This document shows positions 1 to 7,775 of a DNA stretch of 64,000 nt, piece after piece. Both the position numbers and the translations under genes were made by a program. This stretch comes from Geodermatophilus sabuli (lineage in GTDB: Bacteria > Actinomycetota > Actinomycetes > Mycobacteriales > Geodermatophilaceae), in NCBI RefSeq assembly GCF_900215145.1, contig NZ_OBDO01000005.1:1-64000 (forward strand). Reading direction: 5' to 3'. Position 1 is the stretch's first letter. Every line of letters starts with the position of its first letter. The notes below the pieces were generated by a model, which worked only from the letters and a program-made list of their open reading frames with translations, made no database searches and was not told the DNA's origin.

Positions 1-1
1 C

Positions 2-91
2 AACTACTACATCGAGAACTGGTCGCTCTGGCTCGACGCCAAGATCATCCTGCGCACCGTGTCCTCGATGCTCCGCGGCACCGGCGGCTGA
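2..91 (+). CDS. Polyprenyl glycosylphosphotransferase, C-terminal end (partial)
   Basis: Only the last 29 residues lie in the window, in frame from base 2 to the TGA at 89-91. The tail reads NYYIENWSLWLDAKIILRTV, the hallmark C-terminus of bacterial sugar transferases (WbaP/WcaJ type) that load the first sugar phosphate onto undecaprenyl phosphate at the membrane. It closely matches the end of the complete paralogue at 14522-16015 (YVENWSLTFDLMILCKTLRAV). The gene body lies to the left, so substrate cannot be judged. It opens the exopolysaccharide locus, followed by a GT4 gene after about 180 bp. Confidence 0.8.
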   Translation, partial: NYYIENWSLWLDAKIILRTVSSMLRGTGG

Positions 92-288
92 CCCACCCCC
101 GGCGGGGCGGGCACCCACCGGTTCCTGCCGCCACTCGATCCGGTGGAGTTGGCCCCGATGGCCGTCGCTGCGCGGCCCGTCGGACACTGCCGCGTTAGGC
201 TCGCCCGCGCTCGGCGCCGACGACGGCCCTGAAACACGACACACGGCCGTTCCGGCCGAGGAGGTGTGCGACCCTGACCGCGCTCACG

Positions 289-1503
289 GTGACGCTCGTC
301 GAGTTCAGTCCGTCCGGCGGGCTCTTCCAGTTCGCGGTCCAACTCGGTGAGGCCCTGGCCGCACGCGGGCACCAGGTGGAGCTGCTCACCGGCCCCCGCC
401 CCGAGCTGACCAGCCGACACCCGGGCTTCCGCATCGTCCCCTGCCTGCCCACGTGGCACGCGAGCGAGGGAGCGGGCGACGCGCGGCTCAAGCGCCGGCT
501 GCGCCGAGTCGCCCGGGCCGGCCAGTACCACCTCGCCTGGGCCGTCCTCCTCCGGCGACTGGCCCGGACGCGACCCGACGTCGTGCAGTTCTCCGGGGCA
601 CGGTTCCCGGTCGACGGACTGGCCACCGCGTGGCTCTCCCGGCGCCGCCGACAGGGCAGCCCGGTGCTCGTGACGCTGGCCCACTCGCCGCTGCCCTTCA
701 ACGAACAGCGCGCCACCGGTGAGGTCCTCCGGCAGAACAAGGTGCTGCACGCCTCCTTCGGGCTGGGATACCGCAGCGTCGACTCGATCATCGTCCTCGG
801 CGAGCAGTCGGCAGCCGACCTGCGAGCCGCGTGGCCGGAGGTGGGCGAGGTGACGGTCATCCCGCACGGGGACGAGGGTGTCTTCCTCACCGACGACGTC
901 GTCCCGGCCGCGGAGACCGAGCCCGTCGTGCTCTTCTTCGGCACCATGCAGGCCTACAAGGGCCTGGACGTGCTGCTGGAGGCCTTCCGCACCGTCCGCG
1001 CCCGACGCCCCGACGCGCGACTGGTGATCGCCGGGGCGCCGTCCGGGGACACCGATCTCGACGCCCTGCGGAGGACCGCCGACGGCATCGGCGGGGTGGA
1101 CCTGCGGGCGGGGTACGTCCCGATGGACGCCGTCCCGGAGCTCTTCCAGCAGGCCCGCGTCGTGGCCGCGCCCTACCGCTACGCGAACGCCAGTGGCGTC
1201 GTCGAGCTGGCGCGGACCTTCAGTCGCCCGGCGGTCGGGACGACGGTCGGGGACCTGCCGGCGGTCATCGACGCCGAGGAGACGGGCATCCTCGTCCCGC
1301 CAGGGGACCCCGCCGCATTCGCGGCCGCGCTCCTGCGGCTGCTCGACCGGCCCGCCGAGGCGCAGCGCATGGGCGAGGCCGCCCGGGCACGTTCGGCCGA
1401 GGGCGCCTCCTGGGCGTCCGTCGCCGAGCGCACCGAGGCGGTCTACCTCCGTGCCCTCGCCGCCGGCGGTCAGGCGGACGGCATCGGGGCGGTGGCTCCG
1501 TGA
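289..1503 (+). CDS. GT4-family glycosyltransferase
   Basis: This 404-residue protein is a GT-B fold glycosyltransferase of family 4. The N-terminal half has a glycine-rich entry (EFSPSGGLFQFAVQLGEALA) for the acceptor side. The C-terminal half has VVLFFGTMQAYKGLDVLLEA and a late stretch of the PAVGTTVGDLPAVIDAEETG type that binds the sugar nucleotide. It probably adds a hexose to a lipid-linked exopolysaccharide intermediate in the cytoplasm. The GTG at 289 lies 24 bases beyond the strong GAGGAGG at 258-264, whereas an in-frame CTG at 274 is 9 bases away, so the true start may be that CTG. Its stop overlaps the next GT4 gene by 4 bases (GTGA). Donor and acceptor are unknown. Confidence 0.85.
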   Translation: MTLVEFSPSGGLFQFAVQLGEALAARGHQVELLTGPRPELTSRHPGFRIVPCLPTWHASEGAGDARLKRRLRRVARAGQYHLAWAVLLRRLARTRPDVVQFSGARFPVDGLATAWLSRRRRQGSPVLVTLAHSPLPFNEQRATGEVLRQNKVLHASFGLGYRSVDSIIVLGEQSAADLRAAWPEVGEVTVIPHGDEGVFLTDDVVPAAETEPVVLFFGTMQAYKGLDVLLEAFRTVRARRPDARLVIAGAPSGDTDLDALRRTADGIGGVDLRAGYVPMDAVPELFQQARVVAAPYRYANASGVVELARTFSRPAVGTTVGDLPAVIDAEETGILVPPGDPAAFAAALLRLLDRPAEAQRMGEAARARSAEGASWASVAERTEAVYLRALAAGGQADGIGAVAP

Positions 1504-2651
1504 AGGTGCTCGTCGTCATCGACTCGCTGAACTTCGGTGGTGCCGAGAACGTCCTGGTCACCCTGGCGTCCGAGGCGCCGCGGCTGGGGCTGGAACTCGA
1601 GGTGCTGTCGCTGGCGCCCCCGACCGGCGGCCGGGCCACCTGGTTGCCCCGGCTCGAGGCGGCCGGGCTGCCTGTGCGCTTCCTGGGCCTCACCCGGCTC
1701 CTCCAGCCCAGCGGTGTCCCGCAGCTGGCCCGGGCGATCCGCGACTCCGGTTGCGACGTCGTCCACGCCCACCTCGAGGACGCCAGCACCCTCGCACCCA
1801 TCGCCGGGCGGATGGCGCGACGCCCCGTCCTGTGCACCCTGCACCACGTCCCGGGGTCGCTGGCCGGGCGGGAGGCGGTGCGGGAACGCCTGGCGGTTGC
1901 TGTGGGCAGCCGCTCGGCCGGCCTGATCTTCGTGTCGCAGGCCTCGTACGACGCCTTCGCGGCCCGCTATCCGCGCAGCCACGTGCCGGAGCGCTGGAGC
2001 GTCGTGCACAACGGCGTCGACCTGCAGCGCTTCCGGCCGCTCCCGCCCGGCTCCACAGCCCAGCTGCCGCCGGAGTTCGGCATCCCGGCCGGGGTGCCGG
2101 TGGCCGCGCTGGTCGGCCACATGCGTCCGGGGAAGGGACAGGAGGAGGCCGTCCGGGCCTGGCCGGACGTCGTCTCGGCCTGTCCCGACGCCCGACTGCT
2201 GCTCATCGGGAACGGACCGCTCGAGGAGCGCCTCCGCGGCCTCGCCCGGGATCTGGGCGTGGCGTCGCACGTGGTCTTCGCCGGCGCCCGCGACGACGTC
2301 CAGGAGCTCCTGCCGCGGGTGACGGTGGTCGTGCAGCCCACGCACTCCGAGGCGCTGCCGACGGCGCTGCTCGAGGCCTCGGCGTGCGGCGTCCCCGCGG
2401 TCGCCACGGCCGTCGGCGGTGTGCCGGAGGTCGTCGTGGACGGCGAGACCGGGTGGCTGTTCGCGTCCCCGGCGCCGGATCTGGTCGCGGCCTCGGTGAA
2501 GGAGGCGTTGGGCGACCCGGTGGAGCGCGAGCGCCGGGGTGCCGCTGCCCGCGCTCGCGTCGAGGCCGTGTTCAGCTCCGCCGACTGGGCCGAGGCGCTC
2601 GCCACCCGGTACGCCGCGGTCGCCGGCGGCCGGGCCGTCACGCAGCTGTGA
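1500..2651 (+). CDS. GT4-family glycosyltransferase
   Basis: This 383-residue protein starts at GTG 1500, which overlaps the TGA of the preceding glycosyltransferase, so the two are translationally coupled. It opens with MKVLVVIDSLNFGGAENVLV, a motif typical of GT4 enzymes of exopolysaccharide loci, and has VVHNGVDLQRFRP, VGHMRPGKGQEEAVRAWPDV and the E-x7-E region EALPTALLEASACGVPAVAT. It shares the GGAENVLV block with the minus-strand enzyme at 9939-11120, so the two are paralogues. Likely role: cytoplasmic sugar addition to the polymer repeat unit. The sugar cannot be read from the sequence. Confidence 0.88.
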   Translation: MKVLVVIDSLNFGGAENVLVTLASEAPRLGLELEVLSLAPPTGGRATWLPRLEAAGLPVRFLGLTRLLQPSGVPQLARAIRDSGCDVVHAHLEDASTLAPIAGRMARRPVLCTLHHVPGSLAGREAVRERLAVAVGSRSAGLIFVSQASYDAFAARYPRSHVPERWSVVHNGVDLQRFRPLPPGSTAQLPPEFGIPAGVPVAALVGHMRPGKGQEEAVRAWPDVVSACPDARLLLIGNGPLEERLRGLARDLGVASHVVFAGARDDVQELLPRVTVVVQPTHSEALPTALLEASACGVPAVATAVGGVPEVVVDGETGWLFASPAPDLVAASVKEALGDPVERERRGAAARARVEAVFSSADWAEALATRYAAVAGGRAVTQL

Positions 2652-2697
2652 TGGGCCGACGTGGGGGCAGAGAGTCCTGCCGAGGGGGGATGGCGCG

Positions 2698-3630
2698 ATG
2701 AGCCGGCGACTGCTGGTGCTGGGCTACCACAACATCGAACCGACGTACGCCTTCCACGGGACCACGCCCGAGGCCGGACGGCGGGGCTTCGAGCGGCAGG
2801 TGCGCTTCCTCCGCCGCTGGACCAACGTCGTCCCGCTGCGGTCGGCCCTGGCCGACCTCAGGGCAGGCCGGCCGCTCCCGCCGCGTGCGGTGGCGCTGAC
2901 GTTCGACGATGGCTACCTGGACAACGTCACGGTCGCCGCTCCGGTGCTGCACGCCGCCGGGCTCCCTGCGTCGTTCTTCCTCGTGCCCGGGTTCCTCTCC
3001 GACACCGCTCCGGTGTGGTGGGAGCAGCTGGGCTGGGCGTTCGCGCACGCCACCGTGCCCGAGGTCCGGTGGGACGGCATCCGCCACGACACCTCCACCC
3101 CGGTGGCCCGCCGGGTGGCCGCCGACGCGGTGGCCGACGCGCTGAAGCTGCTGGACAGTCAGGACCGGATCGCTGCGGTCGCGGAGCTGCGCGGGCGTCT
3201 GGCACCCGACGGTCCGGAGCTGGGCCGTCAGTTCATGGACTGGGACGAGGCCGGTGAGCTGCTGCGGCTCGGCCACGAGATCGAGTCCCACACCTGTGCC
3301 CACCCGATCCTCAGCCGCGAGACCCCGACGGCGCAGTCCCACGAGCTCACGAACTCGCGCCGGGAGCTGGCCGACCACTTCCAGCGTCCGGTCGACGTGC
3401 TCGCCTATCCGAACGGACGGGCCCAGGACTACTCGGCCGAGACCGTGGAGTTGGCGGGGGAGGCCGGCTACGCCTTCGCCGTCACCACCCGGACCGCGCT
3501 GGCCGGGGCGCGCTCCGCTCCTCTGGAGGTGCCCCGGGTGTTGGTCGACGCGGAGACCGACCTCCGCGAGGTGCTGCGCGGTGCTGCCCGTGTGGCCAAG
3601 CGCGTCGTCGCAGGACGCTTCCGGGGCTGA
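2698..3630 (+). CDS. Polysaccharide deacetylase (NodB/CE4 domain)
   Basis: This 310-residue protein begins at ATG 2698 behind a purine-rich AGGGGGG; an ATG at 2690 closes after three codons and is rejected. It has the CE4 motifs: TFDDGYLDN near residues 67-75 (catalytic base and metal Asp) and ESHTCAHP near 196-203 (metal His pair), then VDVLAYPNG. CE4 enzymes remove N- or O-acetyl groups from polysaccharides. No signal peptide is visible, so it may act on lipid-linked intermediates in the cytoplasm or be exported another way. It follows the two GT4 genes in the same direction and is closed by a strong hairpin, so it likely ends the operon. Confidence 0.87.
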   Translation: MSRRLLVLGYHNIEPTYAFHGTTPEAGRRGFERQVRFLRRWTNVVPLRSALADLRAGRPLPPRAVALTFDDGYLDNVTVAAPVLHAAGLPASFFLVPGFLSDTAPVWWEQLGWAFAHATVPEVRWDGIRHDTSTPVARRVAADAVADALKLLDSQDRIAAVAELRGRLAPDGPELGRQFMDWDEAGELLRLGHEIESHTCAHPILSRETPTAQSHELTNSRRELADHFQRPVDVLAYPNGRAQDYSAETVELAGEAGYAFAVTTRTALAGARSAPLEVPRVLVDAETDLREVLRGAARVAKRVVAGRFRG

Positions 3631-3643
3631 TCACACCCCACCC

Positions 3644-3681
3644 GAGGACGGGCGCCCGGCTGTGGCCGGGCGCCCGTCCTC
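3644..3681 (+). terminator. Strong hairpin terminator after the deacetylase
   Basis: A perfect 17-bp inverted repeat with a TGTG loop: arm 3644-3660 (begins GAGGACGGGCGCC) and arm 3665-3681. No T tract follows, as is usual for actinobacterial terminators. It lies 14 bases after the deacetylase stop and separates it from the malectin-domain gene. Confidence 0.8.
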
Positions 3682-3743
3682 GTCCTGTGCGCGCAGGGTG
3701 TGGATGACCACTCCGCAACTCCTGCCAATCTTCACTCGACTGG

Positions 3744-3771
3744 TTGACACAGCGTGATGGTCCCGTAACCT
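3744..3771 (+). promoter_or_regulatory. Candidate promoter for the malectin-domain gene
   Basis: TTGACA at 3744-3749 and TAACCT at 3766-3771 with 16 bases between them match the housekeeping-sigma pattern (TTGAC N16-18 TAnnnT). Transcription would start near 3778, leaving a leader of about 175 bases before ATG 3953. The leader contains an 8-bp hairpin (CAGTCGGC...GCCGACTG, about 3818-3841). The 3631-3952 gap thus holds a terminator, this promoter and the leader; no gene was seen in it. Confidence 0.55.
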
Positions 3772-3952
3772 TTCGTCGGCGGCCGTAGCGCCATGTATAC
3801 GGCCACTAACTGTCAGTCAGTCGGCATCGGTCGCCGACTGCCCGGCGGCCGTGACGGGCCCCTCCGTCTCGTCCACCGCTCCCTGGTCGCACCCACCCCA
3901 GGCTGCGGGATGCCGGATGCCTGTCCACCAGCCAGCCGTACGAGGGACCCGC

Positions 3953-5686
3953 ATGTCACGCCACGCCCGCTCCCCACGCCGACGCCCCGTCCTCCGTCCT
4001 GTCGGGCGGTGGGTCGGCATGGTGCTGGGGCTGTCCGCCGTCGCCCTCACGGCCGGGGTCTCCGGGGCGGCCGGCGGGCTCCAGACCGCCGGATCGGCAC
4101 ACTGCCCCGAAGGCACGACGAACCAGGTCGCTGTCGCCCGCGTGAACATCAACGGGCCCCGGCTCACCGTGGGTGACCAGGTCTGGTCGGCGGACCCGGG
4201 TGTGCAGGCGGACGCCGCCGCCACGGTGGCCGAGGACCGCGACATCCGGAAGACCCGCGCGGACGCCCTCTACCGCACGTCGCGGGTGGGCGAGTTCCGG
4301 TACGAGGCGCCGGTCACCGAGGCGGGGCAGTACGTCGTCCGCATGCACTTCGTCGAGCCGTGGTTCGGCGTCGACGGCCGCCCGGGCGGCCGCGGCAGCC
4401 GGGTCTTCTCGATCAGCGTGGAGGACGGCCGCGCGGGATCCCGGCGGGTGGACGTGGCCGCGGCCGCGGGCGGGCCGCTGCGGGCCTGGACGAAGTCCTG
4501 GACGACGCGGGTCGACGACGGGAACGTGACGATCGAGGGACGCGGGATCCGGGACCTGCCGGTGGTCAGCGCGATCGAGGTGCTCCGCAAGCAACCGCGG
4601 GGAACCTGTGTCCCCGTGAGCAGCACCACGACGCCGTCCGGTGAATCGGCTGCCGACGGTACGCCCGAGCCCGAGGCGGCCGCGCCGGCGCCTCCGGTCG
4701 AGGAGGCTCCGCAGCCGGAGACGCGGGACGACACCTCCGGTGCGCCGCAGACCCCGGCTCCCGCGCCGGTGCCGGCCCCCGCGCCTCCGGCCGCCGCCGC
4801 CCCCGCGCCCCCGGCCGCCGGAGGGACGATCGGTCTCCTCAGCGCGGACAGCGGCCGACCGTTCGCGGCCGCCAGCGTGTGGAACACCCCCATCCCGACG
4901 AACCCGGCGATCGACCGGAACAGCGCAGCGATGGTGCGCAGCGTCACGTCGAGCAACACCGCCACGGCGAACCTCTACGCCTACGGCGAGCCGGTCTTCA
5001 CCGCGGTGGCGGGGACACCGACGGCGCGGGTCACCTGCACGGAGAACTGGGGCACCTGTGACGTCGAGAAGCGCACCATGCGCATCCCGGCCGAGGCCCA
5101 GCCCACCACCGGGTCGGACGGCCGCATGATCATCGTCGACCTCGTCGACCGGGTGGTGTGCGACTTCTGGCAGGCCCGCAAGGCCGGCACGGGGCAGTGG
5201 ACCACCAGCTGGGCCACCTGTGCCGACCTCACCGGCACCGGCAGCGGCCCCAACGGCGGAGCGACGGGAGCCGGGGTGAACGCGCTCACCGGCGTCGTCC
5301 GTACCTTCGAGATGCGCAACCTGCACATCCCGCACACCCTCTCGGTGGCCACGAACAACTCCTGCTCCGGCCAGTTCCGGGCGCCGGCGGTCAAGACGGA
5401 CGGCCAGTCCGGGCGTGCCGACTGCGTCCCCGAGGGCGCCCGGCTGCAGCTCGACCCCTCGATCGACGTGAACGCCATCCCGAACATGACGCCCGGCGAG
5501 CGGGCGGTGGCGCGAGCACTGCAGGTCTACGGGGCCATCAACCGGGACAACTGCGGGTCGAACCTCTGCGTCCAGTTCGAGGCGCCGTTCGGCGAGGCCG
5601 ATCCCTACCCGGCCGCCGGCTTCACCGGTGACTACTACCGCATGCCCCACATCCCCTGGAACCAGCTGCGGGTGCTGGCCGGGTAG
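3953..5686 (+). CDS. Secreted protein: malectin-like domain plus uncharacterised C-terminal domain
   Basis: 577 residues from ATG 3953 (GAGGGA just upstream); an in-frame GTG at 3851 would add 34 residues before the signal peptide and is less likely. Order: signal peptide with hydrophobic core VGMVLGLSAVALTAGVSGAA; malectin-like beta domain near residues 58-207 (ARVNINGPRL, YVVRMHFVEPWFGVDG); Pro/Ala-rich linker near 215-290; then a domain near 298-577 with VWNTPIPTNPAI, TGSDGRMIIVDL, NGGATGAGVNALTG, LQLDPSIDVNAIPNMTPGE and YYRMPHIPWNQLRVL. Malectin domains bind carbohydrate. The C-terminal domain is shared with the next gene and I assign it no activity. A cell-surface polysaccharide-binding or -modifying role is inferred from context. 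Confidence 0.75.
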   Translation: MSRHARSPRRRPVLRPVGRWVGMVLGLSAVALTAGVSGAAGGLQTAGSAHCPEGTTNQVAVARVNINGPRLTVGDQVWSADPGVQADAAATVAEDRDIRKTRADALYRTSRVGEFRYEAPVTEAGQYVVRMHFVEPWFGVDGRPGGRGSRVFSISVEDGRAGSRRVDVAAAAGGPLRAWTKSWTTRVDDGNVTIEGRGIRDLPVVSAIEVLRKQPRGTCVPVSSTTTPSGESAADGTPEPEAAAPAPPVEEAPQPETRDDTSGAPQTPAPAPVPAPAPPAAAAPAPPAAGGTIGLLSADSGRPFAAASVWNTPIPTNPAIDRNSAAMVRSVTSSNTATANLYAYGEPVFTAVAGTPTARVTCTENWGTCDVEKRTMRIPAEAQPTTGSDGRMIIVDLVDRVVCDFWQARKAGTGQWTTSWATCADLTGTGSGPNGGATGAGVNALTGVVRTFEMRNLHIPHTLSVATNNSCSGQFRAPAVKTDGQSGRADCVPEGARLQLDPSIDVNAIPNMTPGERAVARALQVYGAINRDNCGSNLCVQFEAPFGEADPYPAAGFTGDYYRMPHIPWNQLRVLAG

Positions 5687-5689
5687 CCC

Positions 5690-5724
5690 GGGACCCGGCC
5701 GGCCCGGTGTGGCCGGCCGGTCCC
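5690..5724 (+). terminator. Hairpin after the malectin-domain gene
   Basis: Arms 5690-5704 (GGGACCCGGCCGGCC) and 5711-5724 pair with one bulged base around a 6-base loop, starting four bases after the TAG. It separates the two paralogous secreted-protein genes. Confidence 0.65.
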
Positions 5725-5860
5725 CGGCGTTCCCGATCGGGTGAGCGGCGCCCGTCCCGTCGCAGGTCATGACGCTGATACGCCCTGCTGGGCTACCGTG
5801 GTGGGCCGTGGCCGGCCGGAACAGGCTGGTCGTCACCCTCCACCGTTCCTCGGGAGAGTC

Positions 5861-6871
5861 ATGAGCGGCACGCCGACCCCCTGCAGTGCGGGGCTGCGAC
5901 GGCGACGCCGGGGGAGTGCCCCCGCTCTGCTGGCCGTCGCCGTCCTGGCTGCCTCCTGCACGTCCTCCTCCGACGAGGGACCGCGGGGCGGCGGCGGGCA
6001 GGGGCGGGAGTTGCCGTTCGCGGTGGACAGCCCCTGGAACTCGCCCATCCCCGAGGACCCGGACCTCGACGGGGACAGCGGGGACATGGTCTCGGCCCTC
6101 CTCGAGGACGGCGGGGCCATCGCCCTGCTCTACGAGTACGGCGTCCCCGTCTACGAGGTCGACGGCGAGACACCCCCGGTCGACGTGGAGTGCACGCGGA
6201 CGGGGTGGGGGGAGTGCCCGCTCGAGAGTGAGCCGATCCCGGTGCCCGAGGGGGCGACGCCCAGCACGGGCAGCGACGGTGCGATGGTCGTCGTCGACGA
6301 GGCCACCGGCCGGGTCTACGACTTCTGGCAGGCACGCCCCACCGGCTCCGGCTGGGAGGCCTCGTGGGGTACCTGGGCCGACGTCGAGAGCGACGGGACC
6401 GGCGGGGAGGCCGGTGGGTCCACCGGCGGGGCGACCGGTGCAGGGGTGAACCTGCTCGCCGGGCTGATCCGCACCGCCGAAATCGAGGAGGGGCGGATCG
6501 AGCACGCGCTCGCCATCGTCTCCGACAACAGCTGCCCCGGCGTGTACCGGTACCCGGCGACCAAGACCGACGGGCACGCGGAGGACCTCCCGTGCATCCC
6601 CCAGGGCGCCCGGGTGCAGCTGGACCCGACGATCGACGTGTCCGCCATCCCGGGCATCACCCCCGGCGAGGTCTCGGTGGCACGAGCGCTGCAGGAGTAC
6701 GGGGGCTACGTCCGGGACAGCTCGGAGGTCGCCATGGGCATCGCCTTCGAGGTGCCCACCGACAGCGACGACCCCTACCCCGACGTCGCGGGGTTCCCCT
6801 GGGACTACTACGACATGCCTCACATCCCGTGGGACCGGCTCCGGGTGCTGGCGTCCTGGGACGGCAGCTGA
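5861..6871 (+). CDS. Lipoprotein with the same uncharacterised domain as its neighbour
   Basis: 336 residues from ATG 5861, preceded by GGGAGA. The N-terminus has an arginine-rich stretch, a hydrophobic core and a lipobox LAASC (Cys at about 33), so it should be lipid-anchored outside the membrane. From about residue 55 it repeats the neighbour's C-terminal domain block by block: SPWNSPIPEDP, YEYGVPVYEV, GATPSTGSDGAMVVVD, DFWQARPTGSGW, GGATGAGVNLLAGLIRTAEI, VQLDPTIDVSAIPGITPGE and YYDMPHIPWDRLRVL. It lacks the malectin domain and most of the paired cysteines. Function unknown; the conserved block suggests an enzyme or binding domain acting on extracellular glycan. Confidence 0.75.
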   Translation: MSGTPTPCSAGLRRRRRGSAPALLAVAVLAASCTSSSDEGPRGGGGQGRELPFAVDSPWNSPIPEDPDLDGDSGDMVSALLEDGGAIALLYEYGVPVYEVDGETPPVDVECTRTGWGECPLESEPIPVPEGATPSTGSDGAMVVVDEATGRVYDFWQARPTGSGWEASWGTWADVESDGTGGEAGGSTGGATGAGVNLLAGLIRTAEIEEGRIEHALAIVSDNSCPGVYRYPATKTDGHAEDLPCIPQGARVQLDPTIDVSAIPGITPGEVSVARALQEYGGYVRDSSEVAMGIAFEVPTDSDDPYPDVAGFPWDYYDMPHIPWDRLRVLASWDGS

Positions 6872-6974
6872 GGGGCTGGTGAACCGGGTGATCACCCGTC
6901 CCTCGATCCGGTGGTTCGTCCAGTTCCCGAGGCCCTGGGGTCGTGTTTTCGGAGATCCGCTGCGCTGACGCGGT

Positions 6975-6989
6975 TACGGTTGCACGGTG
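6975..6989 (+). promoter_or_regulatory. Leaderless-type -10 box before the Wzz-like gene
   Basis: TACGGT at 6975-6980 is followed by exactly six bases and then GTG 6987. No Shine-Dalgarno sequence is present. With the usual -10 to start distance the transcript would begin at the GTG itself, giving a leaderless mRNA. The same geometry recurs at 23556, 56839 and 60288. Confidence 0.45.
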
Positions 6990-7775
6990 ACTGCTGCTGC
7001 TGGGTCGTTCCTGTCGACCCGCTCCCAGAGGACCCCTGGCCGCCTGGCCGCCGTTCTCTCCGCACTTGCCGTGACGGTGCTCGTCCTCGTCGGAGGCGTC
7101 GTCCTCTGGTCGCAGACCCCGGTCGAGTACCAGGCGCGCGCGACCCTCGTCGTCCTGCCGCAGGGTGGTGCCGCCGAGGCGGCGTCGTACTACGACACCC
7201 TGAGCCGGGGGCAGATCGCCACCACCTTCGCGGAGATCCTGTCCCTCCGCGCCGACCCGGCGGCCGCCGCCGGGGGCGACGGGTCGGACGCGGAGGTCAC
7301 GGTGGAGGTGGTACCGGACACCTCGCTGATCGAGCTCTCGGCCACCGCCGGTGCCCCTGGGGCCGCGGAGGCGGCGGCCGACGCCGCGCTCGGCCAGGCC
7401 CAGCCGTACTTCGACCAGCTCGGGGCGCCCTACGCCGTCTCGGTCGTCGAGCCGGCGGCGGGCACCGCCGAACGGGCCGGCCTGGTGCTCGAGGTGTTCG
7501 CCGCAGTCGTGGCAGCGGTCGCGCTCATCGCCGGCCTCGCCAGCTACCTGGCCGTCCGTGCCCTGCAGCACAGTCGTCGTCAGTCGCGGCCGCTGGCCGC
7601 GTCCCGGCCGGCCGAGCCGGGCCCGGCCGCACGGGAGACGGCCGCACGGGAGACGGCCGCGCGGGAGACGGCCGTCTGGCAGCCCGAGCAGGCCCTCACC
7701 GAGAACGACCCGGCCGAGCCGGACCACCTGGTGGGCCGTTCGGCTGACCCGGTGTCACAGCAGTCCGCGCGGTGA
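6987..7775 (+). CDS. Wzz-like polysaccharide chain-length/co-polymerase protein
   Basis: 262 residues. It has an N-terminal membrane segment (about 20-42, VLSALAVTVLVLVGGVVLW), an extracytoplasmic part with EYQARATLVVLPQGG and VEVVPDTSLIELSATA, a second membrane segment (about 170-192), and a basic then acidic cytoplasmic tail. That is the layout of polysaccharide co-polymerases (Wzz/YveK type) that set chain length with a Wzy polymerase. It lacks the tyrosine-kinase domain of BY-kinases. The tail holds three copies of ETAAR from a 15-bp tandem repeat at about 7627-7673. The stop overlaps the next gene (GTGA), so it is coupled to the polymerase. Confidence 0.75.
   Translation: MTAAAGSFLSTRSQRTPGRLAAVLSALAVTVLVLVGGVVLWSQTPVEYQARATLVVLPQGGAAEAASYYDTLSRGQIATTFAEILSLRADPAAAAGGDGSDAEVTVEVVPDTSLIELSATAGAPGAAEAAADAALGQAQPYFDQLGAPYAVSVVEPAAGTAERAGLVLEVFAAVVAAVALIAGLASYLAVRALQHSRRQSRPLAASRPAEPGPAARETAARETAARETAVWQPEQALTENDPAEPDHLVGRSADPVSQQSAR

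Noticed and set aside
3851..3952. GTG 3851 as start of the malectin-domain protein
   Set aside because: It would place 34 extra residues before a good signal peptide, and ATG 3953 has a GAGGGA ribosome site.
3956..6895. A 979-codon minus-strand frame opposite the two secreted proteins
   Set aside because: Composition is Arg/Gly/Pro/His-rich shadow sequence, with no domain; the plus-strand genes have signal peptides and matching paralogous domains.
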